Assembly: GCA_964429465.1 (NCBI GenBank)
Contig: CAYSCA010000044.1
Location: forward strand, 1-19,047
DNA length: 19,047 nt
Source: Ferrovibrio sp964429465
GTDB lineage: Bacteria; Pseudomonadota; Alphaproteobacteria; Ferrovibrionales; Ferrovibrionaceae
Direction of reading: 5' to 3'
The notes beneath the pieces were generated by a model. It made no database searches and was not told the origin of the DNA. It saw only the letters and a list, made by a program, of their open reading frames with translations. Made by a program: the position numbers and the translations under genes. Shown here one piece after another: positions 1 to 7,023 of this stretch. Position 1 is the first letter of the stretch; each line of letters starts with the position of its first letter.

Positions 1-55
1 CTTCATCGAGCAGGCGCGCAGCGACGGGCTGGTCGCTTTCGAGAAGCCGCTTTAG
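1..55 (+). CDS. C-terminal end of an unidentified protein (partial)
   Basis: One frame on the plus strand is open from the window edge and gives the 17 residues FIEQARSDGLVAFEKPL before a TAG stop at 53-55. The repeat element that follows at 77 begins just outside this frame, which fits a genuine gene end. The fragment is too short to assign to a family. It ends convergently to tarD, so it is not in the tarD transcription unit. Confidence 0.5.
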   Translation, partial: FIEQARSDGLVAFEKPL

Positions 56-76
56 CATTCCTGCATTGCAGATAAT

Positions 77-155
77 GTCATGGCCGGGCTCGTCCCGGCC
101 ATCCACGTCTTGCAAAGAAAAACTCGTGAATGCCCGGGTCAGGCCCGGGCATGAC
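77..155. repeat. Paired-palindrome intergenic repeat, copy 1 (downstream of tarD)
   Basis: Two near-identical hairpins sit about 27 bp apart. The first is ATGGCCGGG (80-88), a 5-base loop and CCCGGCCAT (94-102). The second is ATGCCCGGG (130-138), a 5-base loop and CCCGGGCAT (144-152). GTC at 77-79 and GAC at 153-155 make the outer ends complementary too. The layout resembles the two-palindrome RIME-type intergenic elements of rhizobia and other alphaproteobacteria; membership of that family is inferred from memory. It lies between two convergent genes, so its hairpins could also help end both transcripts, although no T-tract follows either. Confidence 0.7.
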
Positions 156-173
156 AATGTTGGTTTGACTGCA

Positions 174-1340
174 TCACTCCAGCAGCGACTGCATCACGGC
201 GTAGAGCCCGGCCTTCTGCTCGAAGCCGATGCCGGGGCTCTGCGGCAGGCGGACATAGGAATCCTCTACCGCGATGCCATCGGCGAAGCCGCCGAAGGGC
301 TTGAACACATCGGGATAGCTTTCATTGCCGCCCAGATGCAGCCCGGCGGCGATGTTGAGCGACATCTGGTGACCGCCATGCGGCACGACGCGGCGCGACG
401 ACCAGCCATGGTCCTTCAGCATATCCAGCGTACGCAGATATTCGACCAGACCATAGGAGAGCGCGCAGTCGAATTGCAGCCAGTCGCGGTCCGGCCGCAT
501 GCCGCCGAAGCGGATCAGGTTGCGCGCATCCTGATGCGAGAAGAGATTTTCACCGGTCGCCATCGGCTTGTCGTAATGCTTCGCCAGCTCGGCCTGCAGC
601 GCGTAATCCAGCGGATCGCCGACCTCCTCGTACCAGAACAGGTCGTAAGGCAGCAGCGCCTTGCCGTATGCGATCGCCGTATCCAGATCGAAGCGGCCGT
701 TGACGTCGACGCAGAGATTGCGGCCCTCGCCCACCACCTCCAGCACCGCCTCGATGCGGCGCAGATCCTCGTCCAGCGAGGCGCCGCCGATTTTCATCTT
801 GACCACGCGGTAGCCGCGGTCGCGATAGCTGCGCATCTCGTCCTGCAGCGCCTTCAGGTCCTTGCCCGGATAGTAATAGCCGCCGGCGGCATAGACCCAG
901 ACCTTCTCGTCCGCCACGCCGTCGCGGTAGCGGTCGGCCAGCAGGCGCCAGAGCGGCACGCCGGCGATCTTGGCCACCGCATCCCAGACCGCCATATCGA
1001 GCGTGCCGACGGCGACCGAACGTTCGCCGTGGCCGCCCGGCTTCTCGTTCTGCATCAGGGTCGCCCAGATACGAAACGGATCGAGATTGACGTTCTTCTC
1101 GTCGATCAGGCTGTCGGGCTTCGCCTCCATCAGACGCGGCAGGAAGCGCTCGCGCATCAGGGCGCCCTGGCCATAGCGGCCGTTGGAGTTGAAGCCAAAA
1201 CCAACGACGGGCCTGCCGTCGCGGATCACATCGGTGATCACCGCCACCACCGAACAGGTCATCTTCGAGAAATCGATATAGGCATTGGCGATCGGCGAAG
1301 CGATCGAAACGGTCTTTTCGCGGATTTCAGTGATGCGCAT
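174..1340 (-). CDS. tarD: D(-)-tartrate dehydratase, enolase superfamily
   Basis: A 388-residue member of the mandelate racemase group of the enolase superfamily, predicted to dehydrate D-tartrate to oxaloacetate in the cytoplasm with Mg2+. It closely resembles the Bradyrhizobium japonicum D-tartrate dehydratase as I remember it, including the stretches NAYIDF, FNSNGRYGQG, NEKPGGHGERSVAVGT and YAAGGYYYPGK. The active site is intact: KMK base motif with K183, metal ligands D212, E238 and E264, and acid H321 in PHGGH. These match K184, D213, E239, E265 and H322 of the B. japonicum enzyme with a constant offset of one. Start is the ATG at 1338-1340. The ribosome site is weak. No tartrate transporter or regulator is visible nearby. 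Intergenic repeats lie on both sides of the gene. Family is very secure; substrate is inferred from the conserved active site. Confidence 0.93.
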   Translation of the reverse strand: MRITEIREKTVSIASPIANAYIDFSKMTCSVVAVITDVIRDGRPVVGFGFNSNGRYGQGALMRERFLPRLMEAKPDSLIDEKNVNLDPFRIWATLMQNEKPGGHGERSVAVGTLDMAVWDAVAKIAGVPLWRLLADRYRDGVADEKVWVYAAGGYYYPGKDLKALQDEMRSYRDRGYRVVKMKIGGASLDEDLRRIEAVLEVVGEGRNLCVDVNGRFDLDTAIAYGKALLPYDLFWYEEVGDPLDYALQAELAKHYDKPMATGENLFSHQDARNLIRFGGMRPDRDWLQFDCALSYGLVEYLRTLDMLKDHGWSSRRVVPHGGHQMSLNIAAGLHLGGNESYPDVFKPFGGFADGIAVEDSYVRLPQSPGIGFEQKAGLYAVMQSLLE

Positions 1341-1357
1341 GCCTGTTCTGCCCGTCC

Positions 1358-1455
1358 GTCATGCCAGGACCCAATTCATGAAGAACCGGCCGGGCTTCCC
1401 ATCAAGTTGGGGCAGCAGAAAGGAATGGGCCCTTCGGGTCAAGCCCGGGGGTGAC
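1358..1455. repeat. Paired-palindrome intergenic repeat, copy 2 (upstream of tarD, degenerate)
   Basis: This stretch begins with GTCATGCCAGGACCC and ends with CGGGTCAAGCCCGGG followed by GTGAC. That reproduces the ends and the second palindrome of the element at 77-155 (there CGGGTCAGGCCCGGG then CATGAC), in the same orientation. Internal symmetry is eroded; CGGG (1435-1438), a 5-base loop and CCCG (1444-1447) remain. It fills the 126-bp gap between the amidase stop and the tarD start. Confidence 0.5.
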
Positions 1456-1466
1456 GATGCGTGGTG

Positions 1467-2300
1467 CTATGCATCGTGCAGGTCGACGGTGACCGGCGCG
1501 ATCTCGCCGGCGAGGTAGCGGGCGAGCTGGGCGCGGCCGCGCGGACTGCGCAGCACTTTCTCGTCCTGGGGATTGCTCAGGAAACCCGTCTCGATCAGCA
1601 CCGAGGGAATGGCGGGCGAGCGCAGCACGGCGAAATTGGCCTGGCGCATCGGGTTGTCGAGCAGATGCACGCTGCGGCCGACGCCGTTGACGATGCGGCG
1701 CTTGGCGCTGAGCGAGGCATTGTGGCTGTGGCGGCGGGCCAGATCGATCAGGATCGCCGCCGTCTGCTTGTCGGTGGCGGAGGTGTCGAAGCCGTAGATC
1801 GCGTCGACCTGGTTCTCGCGGTCGGCCAGGGCCCGGGCGAAATCGTCGGAGGCCTTTTCCGAGCGGCTGTAAGCCGAGAGGCCGCGGGCATGCCGGTTCG
1901 GCGCTGCGTCGGCATGGATCGAGATGAACAGATCGGCGCCCTTCTCATGGGCGAAAGCCACCCGGCTGGCCAGCTGCAGATAGGTGTCGCGCTCGCGGGT
2001 GAGGAAGACCTTGATGTCGCGGCGCCGCGCCAGCGCCTGCCGGATCGACAGGCAGATCGAGAGCGTGACGTCCTTCTCCTCGGTGCCGCTGACGCCGATG
2101 GCACCGGGATCGCGGCCGCCATGGCCCGGATCGAGCACCAGCACCGCCGGCGCGCGTACCGCCTGCTTCGGTGCCGGCGGCTTCGGCTTGGCCTCGGGGA
2201 CCGGAATCGCGCCGCGCCGCGCCGCCTGCGCATCCGGCAGCAAAGCCGCACTGCCGAGCAGACCCATGAGCGAGGTGAGGATGAGGCGTCGTGTATACAT
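1467..2300 (-). CDS. N-acetylmuramoyl-L-alanine amidase, AmiC family, exported
   Basis: A zinc amidase (Amidase_3) that cuts the bond between N-acetylmuramic acid and the stem peptide, acting in the periplasm during cell separation or wall turnover. With the chosen ATG at 2298-2300 it has 277 residues. It starts with a signal peptide containing TRRLIL, a hydrophobic core and AQA before the mature part; the twin arginine makes Tat export possible, as known for E. coli AmiA and AmiC. A short Pro/Lys-rich linker leads to the catalytic domain: LDPGHGG (H60), EEKDVTL (E75), SIHADA (H129) and VLIETGFLSNPQDE (catalytic E237). There is no AMIN domain. The frame stays open 32 codons further upstream, but only the chosen start puts the signal peptide at the N-terminus. 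A 10-bp direct repeat sits just before the start. Confidence 0.9.
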   Translation of the reverse strand: MYTRRLILTSLMGLLGSAALLPDAQAARRGAIPVPEAKPKPPAPKQAVRAPAVLVLDPGHGGRDPGAIGVSGTEEKDVTLSICLSIRQALARRRDIKVFLTRERDTYLQLASRVAFAHEKGADLFISIHADAAPNRHARGLSAYSRSEKASDDFARALADRENQVDAIYGFDTSATDKQTAAILIDLARRHSHNASLSAKRRIVNGVGRSVHLLDNPMRQANFAVLRSPAIPSVLIETGFLSNPQDEKVLRSPRGRAQLARYLAGEIAPVTVDLHDA

Positions 2301-2303
2301 GCT

Positions 2304-2328
2304 GCGAATCGGCCCACCGCGAATCGGC
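2304..2328. repeat. 10-bp direct repeat upstream of the amidase start
   Basis: GCGAATCGGC occurs at 2304-2313 and again, identically, at 2319-2328, a 15-bp period. The first copy ends 3 bases from the amidase start codon on the minus strand. No strong Shine-Dalgarno sequence is visible there. It could be a regulator-binding site or a chance duplication. Confidence 0.4.
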
Positions 2329-2427
2329 GAGATGTCTGCGGACCATAGACGCCCGCCGGACTCCCCGGCAAGGCAGTCCGCGGCCGAGCCTGCCAAGATA
2401 TGGTGAATGGAGTGTTAAGGGCGGCGG

Positions 2428-2835
2428 TCAGCCGAGCTGCGCGGCAAGCCGCCTGGGCGCGATCAACCGATAGCTGCGGCGGACCAGTTCGGCAACCTCA
2501 CTCCAGTCCGGGCGGCGATCCAGCCGCATGCCGACCCAGCCCTTATGCCCGACATAGGGCGGCACGAAGAACCGTTCGGGCTCGGCGCCGACCAGCACCG
2601 CCTGGCTGCCCGGAANNNNNNNNNNNNNNNNNNNNNNNNNNNNNNNNNNNNNNNNNNNNNNNNNNNNNNNNNNNNNNNNNNNNNNNNNNNNNNNNNNNNN
2701 NNNNNNNNNNNNNNNGAACATCGCGAAGATCCTGTCGCGGACCCGGAAGGTGGGATCGCCCCAGGCTTCCTTCTCGGTCGCCTCGGGCAGCGCGAGGCAA
2801 ATGGCGCGCAGGCGATCGGCGGGCGACTTCGCCAT
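2428..2835 (-). CDS. MmcQ/YjbR family protein, interrupted by an assembly gap
   Basis: A small cytoplasmic protein of the MmcQ/YjbR fold (PF04237), a family related to DNA-binding CyaY-like structures with no settled function. The N-terminal 40 residues contain CLALPEATEKEAWGDPTFRV and DRIFAMF. After the gap the protein continues with PGSQAVLVGAEPERFFVPP, HKGWVGMRLD and a C-terminal helix. Both halves are in the same frame as the sequence stands. The ATG at 2833-2835 lies 6 bp after the stop of the J-domain gene, so it is probably the last gene of that operon. About 15-17 residues normally lie between the two halves in this family (from memory), fewer than the 34 codons of N here. Confidence 0.85.
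   Translation of the reverse strand: MAKSPADRLRAICLALPEATEKEAWGDPTFRVRDRIFAMFXXXXXXXXXXXXXXXXXXXXXXXXXXXXXXXXXXPGSQAVLVGAEPERFFVPPYVGHKGWVGMRLDRRPDWSEVAELVRRSYRLIAPRRLAAQLG
2616..2715. other. Assembly gap of 100 N
   Basis: Exactly 100 consecutive N bases lie inside the MmcQ/YjbR gene. The round number suggests a placeholder for a gap of unknown size. Coordinates on the two sides are therefore only nominally continuous. Confidence 0.99.
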
Positions 2836-2841
2836 GCCCGG

Positions 2842-3831
2842 CTACTCGACGGTGTATTTGGCGCGCACGTCGTATCGGTTCGACTTGGCCCAGCCCTCGA
2901 TCAGCTTCTCGAGCGCCGAGTTCGGCCTTTCCGGCAGCACGATCTTCAGCTTCACATACTGGTCGCCGCGCTGGCCCTGGGCCGCGCTCTTGAGCTGGAA
3001 GCCGCGGCCCTTCAGCCGCAGCGTCGTGCCGGAACTGGCGCCCTTGGGCACGCTCACCGCCACCATGCCGTCGATCGTCGGCACGCCGATCTTGGCGCCC
3101 AGCACCGCCTCGTCGAGCGTGACCGGCAGCTCGACATGGACGTCGTCGCCCTGGCGCGTGAAAAAGGCATGCGGCTCGACGCTGACCTCGATCAGCGCAT
3201 CGCCCGCCTCCCCGCCCAGCACGCCTTCGTCGCCCTGGTGGCGCAGGCGGATCTGCTGGCCGTCGGCGAGGCCCGGCGGAATGGTGACGTCGAGCTGCTT
3301 GCCATCGGGCATGGTGAGCCGCCGCTTGGCGCCGCGGGCGGCATCCATGAAGCCGATCTTCAGGTTGAAGCGGCGATCGGCGCCGCGCTGCGGCATCGCC
3401 GTGCGCCGGGCGCCGGCACCGGCGCCCCGTCCGCGGCGCATCTGGCCGAAAATCTCGTCGAAGATGTCTTCCCCGGCGCGCGCATCGAAAGCGCCCTCGT
3501 CGAAGCGGCCGCCGAAGGGGCCGCGTGCCCCGCCGAAGCCGGCGCCGCCGCGAAAGCCGCCGGCCTGGCCCTGGCGGAACCCGCCGCGATGGAATCCCTG
3601 CGCGCGCGGCTGGCCGGCGGCATCGATCTCGCCGCGGTCGAACTTGCCGCGCTTCTCCGGGTCGCCGACGATGTCATAGGCGGCGGAGACTTCCTTGAAC
3701 CGGTCGGTGGCCTTGGCGTTGCCGGGATTGCGGTCGGGATGCAGTTCCTTGGCCAGCTTGCGATAGGCCTTGCGCACATCATCCTGGCTGGCCCCGCGGG
3801 CCACGCCGAGTACCTCGTAGGGATCACGCAT
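2842..3831 (-). CDS. J-domain co-chaperone, CbpA/DnaJ type II
   Basis: A 329-residue Hsp40 that would stimulate the DnaK ATPase and bind unfolded clients. The J domain occupies about residues 3-68, starting DPYEVLGVARGA and containing the essential HPD motif (LHPDRNPG). A Gly/Phe/Arg-rich linker follows (about 75-135, with FGGRF and GGFRGG). Two C-terminal client-binding domains come next, with FFTRQGDDVHVELPVTLDEA and LRLKGRGF. The four CxxCxGxG zinc repeats of classical DnaJ are absent, so this is the CbpA class. A second ATG (3829-3831) is preferred over the ATG three codons upstream (3838-3840), because AGGA lies 8 bases before it and homologues begin MRDPYEVLG. It sits between the Sel1-repeat gene and the MmcQ gene in one probable operon. 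Confidence 0.92.
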   Translation of the reverse strand: MRDPYEVLGVARGASQDDVRKAYRKLAKELHPDRNPGNAKATDRFKEVSAAYDIVGDPEKRGKFDRGEIDAAGQPRAQGFHRGGFRQGQAGGFRGGAGFGGARGPFGGRFDEGAFDARAGEDIFDEIFGQMRRGRGAGAGARRTAMPQRGADRRFNLKIGFMDAARGAKRRLTMPDGKQLDVTIPPGLADGQQIRLRHQGDEGVLGGEAGDALIEVSVEPHAFFTRQGDDVHVELPVTLDEAVLGAKIGVPTIDGMVAVSVPKGASSGTTLRLKGRGFQLKSAAQGQRGDQYVKLKIVLPERPNSALEKLIEGWAKSNRYDVRAKYTVE

Positions 3832-3864
3832 GCCCGGCATCCTGCCAGATAACCGCCGCCGCTG

Positions 3865-4890
3865 TCACGGCCGCCGCTCGGATTGCGGCTCGGGCGGTGT
3901 CTCGGGTGGCGTCTCTGCGGCAGGCGGATCACTGGTGAAGAGATCCGGGAGCGAGACGCCACCGCCCGAACTGATCGCCGAGTAGAAGCGGCCCAGCAGG
4001 CCGCGGTTTTCGCCGGCCTGTTCCGCCGGTGGCGCAGGCTGCGCCGGCGCGGTGGCCTGGGCCGGTGCCTGCACTTGCGCTGGTGCCTGCATGGGTGCCT
4101 GGGCCGGTGCCGGCGCAGAGGGCGGATCGGCGGCCACGGCAGGCATGGGCGGCGATGGCGGCGCGGCAGTGACGGGCGCGGGGGGAACAGCCGGAGCCGG
4201 AGCCGGAGCCGGAGCCGGTGCAGCCGCGGCGGGTGCCGCGGCCTTGTCCATCGGCGGGCCGCCCGCCGGCTGGTCGTCCTGTTTTCCGGGCTGCCACTCG
4301 GCGGGTCTGTCGGAAGGCGCCGCGTCGCGATGCATCACCAGCAGCGACAGGCGCTCCAGCGCATCGGGCTGGCCGGCCTTGGCCGCGTTGTTGTACCAGC
4401 CGAGCGCGATGGCCTCGTTCTTCTCGACGCCGAGGCCGAGTTCGTACATCAGGCCGAGATTGTACTGCGCCACCGCATGGCCCTGGCGGGCCGCGGCATC
4501 GAACCATTTGAACGCTTCGGCATAATCGACCGGCACGCCATCGCCCTGCAGGTAGATGGCGCCGAGATTGGCCTGGGCGCGGGAGAAGCCGGCCTCGGCG
4601 GCGCGGCGATACCAGTAGATCGCCTTCTGCGGATCGGCCGCGACGCCCTGGCCCCAGCGATAGAGATGGCCGAGATTGCGCATCGCGGCGACATCGCCGC
4701 CTTCGGCGAGCGGCAGCCAGGCCTCATAGGCGCCCTTGTAATCGCCCGCTTCGTAGGCCTTCACGCCGGCGGCGAAATCGGCGAAAGCCGGCGTCGCCAG
4801 CCCCAGGCCGGCCGCCAGCACGGCGAGGGCGACGGGTCGCCTGATCGCGCGCCAGGAACACCGCCCCCAGAATGATTGTCTGCGGGGCAT
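3865..4890 (-). CDS. Exported Sel1-repeat protein with Pro/Ala-rich tail
   Basis: A 341-residue protein with an N-terminal signal peptide (basic start, hydrophobic residues about 19-34, AFA before D38). At least three clear Sel1-like repeats follow at about residues 67-174, seen as AMRNLGHLYRWGQGV, AQANLGAIYLQGDGV and AQYNLGLMYELGLGV, after a partial TPR-like unit at 40-66. Such repeats form helical scaffolds for protein-protein contact, often in envelope signalling or assembly. From about residue 190 the protein becomes low-complexity, rich in Pro, Ala and Gln, and ends in a Pro/Glu tail; this may span the wall or periplasm. The ATG at 4888-4890 is 10 bp from the upstream lipoprotein stop, and the J-domain gene starts 24-33 bp downstream. 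The specific role is unknown. Confidence 0.85.
   Translation of the reverse strand: MPRRQSFWGRCSWRAIRRPVALAVLAAGLGLATPAFADFAAGVKAYEAGDYKGAYEAWLPLAEGGDVAAMRNLGHLYRWGQGVAADPQKAIYWYRRAAEAGFSRAQANLGAIYLQGDGVPVDYAEAFKWFDAAARQGHAVAQYNLGLMYELGLGVEKNEAIALGWYNNAAKAGQPDALERLSLLVMHRDAAPSDRPAEWQPGKQDDQPAGGPPMDKAAAPAAAAPAPAPAPAPAVPPAPVTAAPPSPPMPAVAADPPSAPAPAQAPMQAPAQVQAPAQATAPAQPAPPAEQAGENRGLLGRFYSAISSGGGVSLPDLFTSDPPAAETPPETPPEPQSERRP
4189..4218 (+). repeat. Hexanucleotide tandem repeat (AGCCGG) x5 inside the Sel1 gene
   Basis: Five perfect head-to-tail copies of AGCCGG on the plus strand encode alternating Pro-Ala on the minus strand. The unit is a multiple of three, so copy-number change would lengthen or shorten the tail without a frameshift. 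Confidence 0.9.
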
Positions 4891-4900
4891 GGCAACCCAT

Positions 4901-5395
4901 TCAGCCTTTCACGACTTTCCAGCTGCCGTCCGGCTGGCGGCAGGCGGTGCCATAGGCCTGCTCGGTCTTGCCGCCGACCGTGACGGATTGCTGGAATTCA
5001 CGACAGTAATCGCCGTTGCTGGCAGTGCCCTCGCGGGTCGGCGTCACGGTGCCGGAATTGCCGCTGTCGGGATTGCGCCAGGAAATCGTTTGGCCGACCG
5101 GTGCGGTGGTGGCCTGCTGGCTGGCCTTTTCCATCGCCGTCCGGTCGGCCTTGTCGAGCGAGGAGCCGAGCTGGTTGCCGAGATAGGCGCCGGCCAGCGC
5201 GCCGGCGGCGACGCCGACCAGGCGGCCGGTGCCGCTGCCGAAGGCGGAGCCGATCACCGCGCCGCCGATGCCGCCGAGCACGGTGCCGACGGTTTCCTTG
5301 TTCATCTGCGGGCCGCCGTTCTCGGTCGCGCAGCCGGCCAGGGCAAGGGCCGCGGCGAACAGTGCGATGACGGAGCGGGAAGCAGAACGACGCAT
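4901..5395 (-). CDS. 17 kDa surface antigen-type lipoprotein with glycine zipper
   Basis: A 164-residue lipoprotein like the Rickettsia 17 kDa antigen family. A short basic N-terminus and hydrophobic segment lead to the lipobox ALAGC with the lipidated Cys at 22. A glycine zipper covers about residues 36-75 (GTVLGGIGGAVIGSAFGSGTG, then GVAAGALAGAYLGNQLGSSL), a feature thought to insert in or cross membranes. A soluble C-terminal domain follows, with WRNPDSGNSGTVTPT and two Cys (C131, C152) that could pair. The ATG at 5393-5395 is chosen because it starts the signal peptide and has AGGGGG about 7 bases upstream; the frame remains open further upstream without support. It heads the cluster of lipoprotein, Sel1, J-domain and MmcQ genes and has a good promoter. 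Confidence 0.9.
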   Translation of the reverse strand: MRRSASRSVIALFAAALALAGCATENGGPQMNKETVGTVLGGIGGAVIGSAFGSGTGRLVGVAAGALAGAYLGNQLGSSLDKADRTAMEKASQQATTAPVGQTISWRNPDSGNSGTVTPTREGTASNGDYCREFQQSVTVGGKTEQAYGTACRQPDGSWKVVKG

Positions 5396-5470
5396 GCGGG
5401 ACCCCCTGATGAAAGCGCCCGGCCGCGAGGCGCTCGCGGCGATCGCCGAATCGGTTTTTGGTTCCATCTC

Positions 5471-5500
5471 AGTATATTGGGCGGCGCGTCGGCGCCGCAA
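5471..5500 (-). promoter_or_regulatory. Sigma70-type promoter for the 17 kDa lipoprotein cluster
   Basis: Read on the minus strand, TTGCGG (5495-5500) and TATACT (5471-5476) are separated by 18 bp. The -10 box is close to the consensus TATAAT and the -35 box keeps TTG. It lies about 75 bp before the lipoprotein start codon. It is a sequence match only. Confidence 0.5.
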
Positions 5501-5627
5501 GACAGGGCCAGGCACCGGATTCCGCCAAATTTTCGCAGAGCGATCGCGGCCGGTGTGTGGCAAGCCTGTGACGACCCGCCGGCCGGCCCCGAAAAACATG
5601 GCCGGGTCAGTTCAGAAGAACCGGAGA

Positions 5628-6875
5628 TTACGACTTGTTGAAGAAGTCGAGGCTGCCGAAGAGCGGCGCGGGTTCGGCGGCGAGGCGGGCGGCATCGAAC
5701 AGCTCGAGATTGTTCGAGCGCATGATCGAACGGAGCGTGCGGATATAGTCGGCGCCGCGCACCGAGTAGCGGTGGAGATGCGCGACGAGCTCAAAGCTGT
5801 CCGGCTGCTCGCCGCGGTCGCGCATGGCCGCCCGGCTGTCGCGGAATTCGCGGTAGCTCGACCGGGTGTTGAGGTTGCGCATATAGGCGGCGACGGAATT
5901 CCCCAGGCTCTTGAAGCGCTGCACCTCGTAGGTTTCACCCTCCGGGCGGTTCTCCGGAACGATGCCGGCGCCGGTATTCCAGGTCCATTGCCCGTAGACC
6001 GCATTGCCGAGCAGGGCGAAGCGCGAGGTGCCCCAGCCCGATTCCTCGATCGACTGCGCCAGCGCCAGGCCGGGCGGCACGATATCGATGCGGTTCAGCA
6101 TTTCGGCGGTATCGACCTCGTCGAGCCCGTATTCCTCGGCCTTCTGCCGCAGCCAGGCCTGCTCGCGCGCCGACAGCGTGGCGCCGAACTGCTTGCGGTC
6201 ATGCAGGCGCTCGAGCTTCTCGCGGTCGGCGGCGATCCGCTCATTCTCATGCAGGATATGCGGCAGCATCACCTTGACGAAGGCGCGCTTGCGCTTCTCG
6301 GTGATGTCGACCTCGGCGATGTCGATCGGCAGCGAGGCAAGGAAGATGCGCGGCACTTCGAGCTGGCCGCTGACATTGCGGAAATCGGTCAGCTCGAAGC
6401 CCTGCTGCTCGAAGCGGCGCAGCATGGCATCCACGGTGCGGCCGGAATCGGTGCGCAGGGCGGTGCGGTAGGGCGACAGGCGGCGGCCTTCGGCGACGCG
6501 GCGCGCAGCCTCTTCCGGCGCCACCGCCGGGGCTTCTTCCTTGCGCGCCGTCTTGACGGCGGCAGCCCCGTGATCGCCGACCAGGCGCTCGCTGCCGCGT
6601 TCGGCCAGGGCGCGGGCAGGCTCGGTCACGGCCCGCCAGTCGAGCTGGGCGATCTCGCGCAGGCGATCCCAGGCATCCTGCACGCCGGCGCTCAGGGACG
6701 GATGGGCGACATTCGGCATCGCCACTTCGGGCGTGCGCGCAAGCTGCCGGCTGGAAACCAGGCCGACGCCGACACCGGAAACCAGGCCCACGGCCAGCAA
6801 CAGGCCGAGACCGGCCAGCATCAGACGCACGTCAGAACCGATCGCAAGAAAATGCCGATCGCGATGTACCGTCAT
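5628..6875 (-). CDS. Bax-like membrane-anchored glucosaminidase
   Basis: A 415-residue protein with one N-terminal membrane helix (about residues 17-40) and a long linker. The C-terminal endo-beta-N-acetylglucosaminidase domain (PF01832) resembles E. coli Bax. The domain signature is ALAQSIEESGWGTSRFA followed by LGNAVYGQWTW; the likely catalytic acid is E278. The conserved end YSVRGADYIRTLRSIMRSN is also present. It would cut the glycan strands of peptidoglycan on the periplasmic side. The central segment (about 140-265) resembles the helical region ahead of the Bax catalytic core. The start ATG at 6873-6875 has AGAGG 8 bases upstream. It lies 148 bp after nfuA on the same strand and is probably transcribed separately. 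Family assignment is strong; cellular role is inferred. Confidence 0.88.
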   Translation of the reverse strand: MTVHRDRHFLAIGSDVRLMLAGLGLLLAVGLVSGVGVGLVSSRQLARTPEVAMPNVAHPSLSAGVQDAWDRLREIAQLDWRAVTEPARALAERGSERLVGDHGAAAVKTARKEEAPAVAPEEAARRVAEGRRLSPYRTALRTDSGRTVDAMLRRFEQQGFELTDFRNVSGQLEVPRIFLASLPIDIAEVDITEKRKRAFVKVMLPHILHENERIAADREKLERLHDRKQFGATLSAREQAWLRQKAEEYGLDEVDTAEMLNRIDIVPPGLALAQSIEESGWGTSRFALLGNAVYGQWTWNTGAGIVPENRPEGETYEVQRFKSLGNSVAAYMRNLNTRSSYREFRDSRAAMRDRGEQPDSFELVAHLHRYSVRGADYIRTLRSIMRSNNLELFDAARLAAEPAPLFGSLDFFNKS

Positions 6876-7023
6876 GGGTCAAACCTCTCACAGTTCTCAG
6901 CGCCGTAACGACTGAACGATCCGGCACGACACGCCAGACCGCCCAGGGCACTGCCCTTGTGCGATCCCCCACCAGGAAACGCTTGAACCGGACGGTCCTG
7001 ACTCGGACCGGCCGGGATACAGA

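Noticed and set aside
66..1454. Long plus-strand open frame opposite tarD
   Set aside because: Antisense to a gene with a full active site, and it runs through both repeat elements. Composition is typical of a GC shadow.
5583..5605. Hairpin CCGGCC/GGCCGG after the Bax-like gene as a terminator
   Set aside because: Short stem, long loop and no T-tract after it; not better than chance in such GC-rich DNA.
6945..6957. Dyad AGGGCA-C-TGCCCT upstream of the Bax-like gene as an operator
   Set aside because: Symmetric but short, with no promoter elements recognised around it and no matching copy elsewhere that I saw.
6993..7010. Hairpin CGGTCC/GGACCG after nfuA as a terminator
   Set aside because: The 6-bp stem is weak and no T-tract follows on the minus strand.
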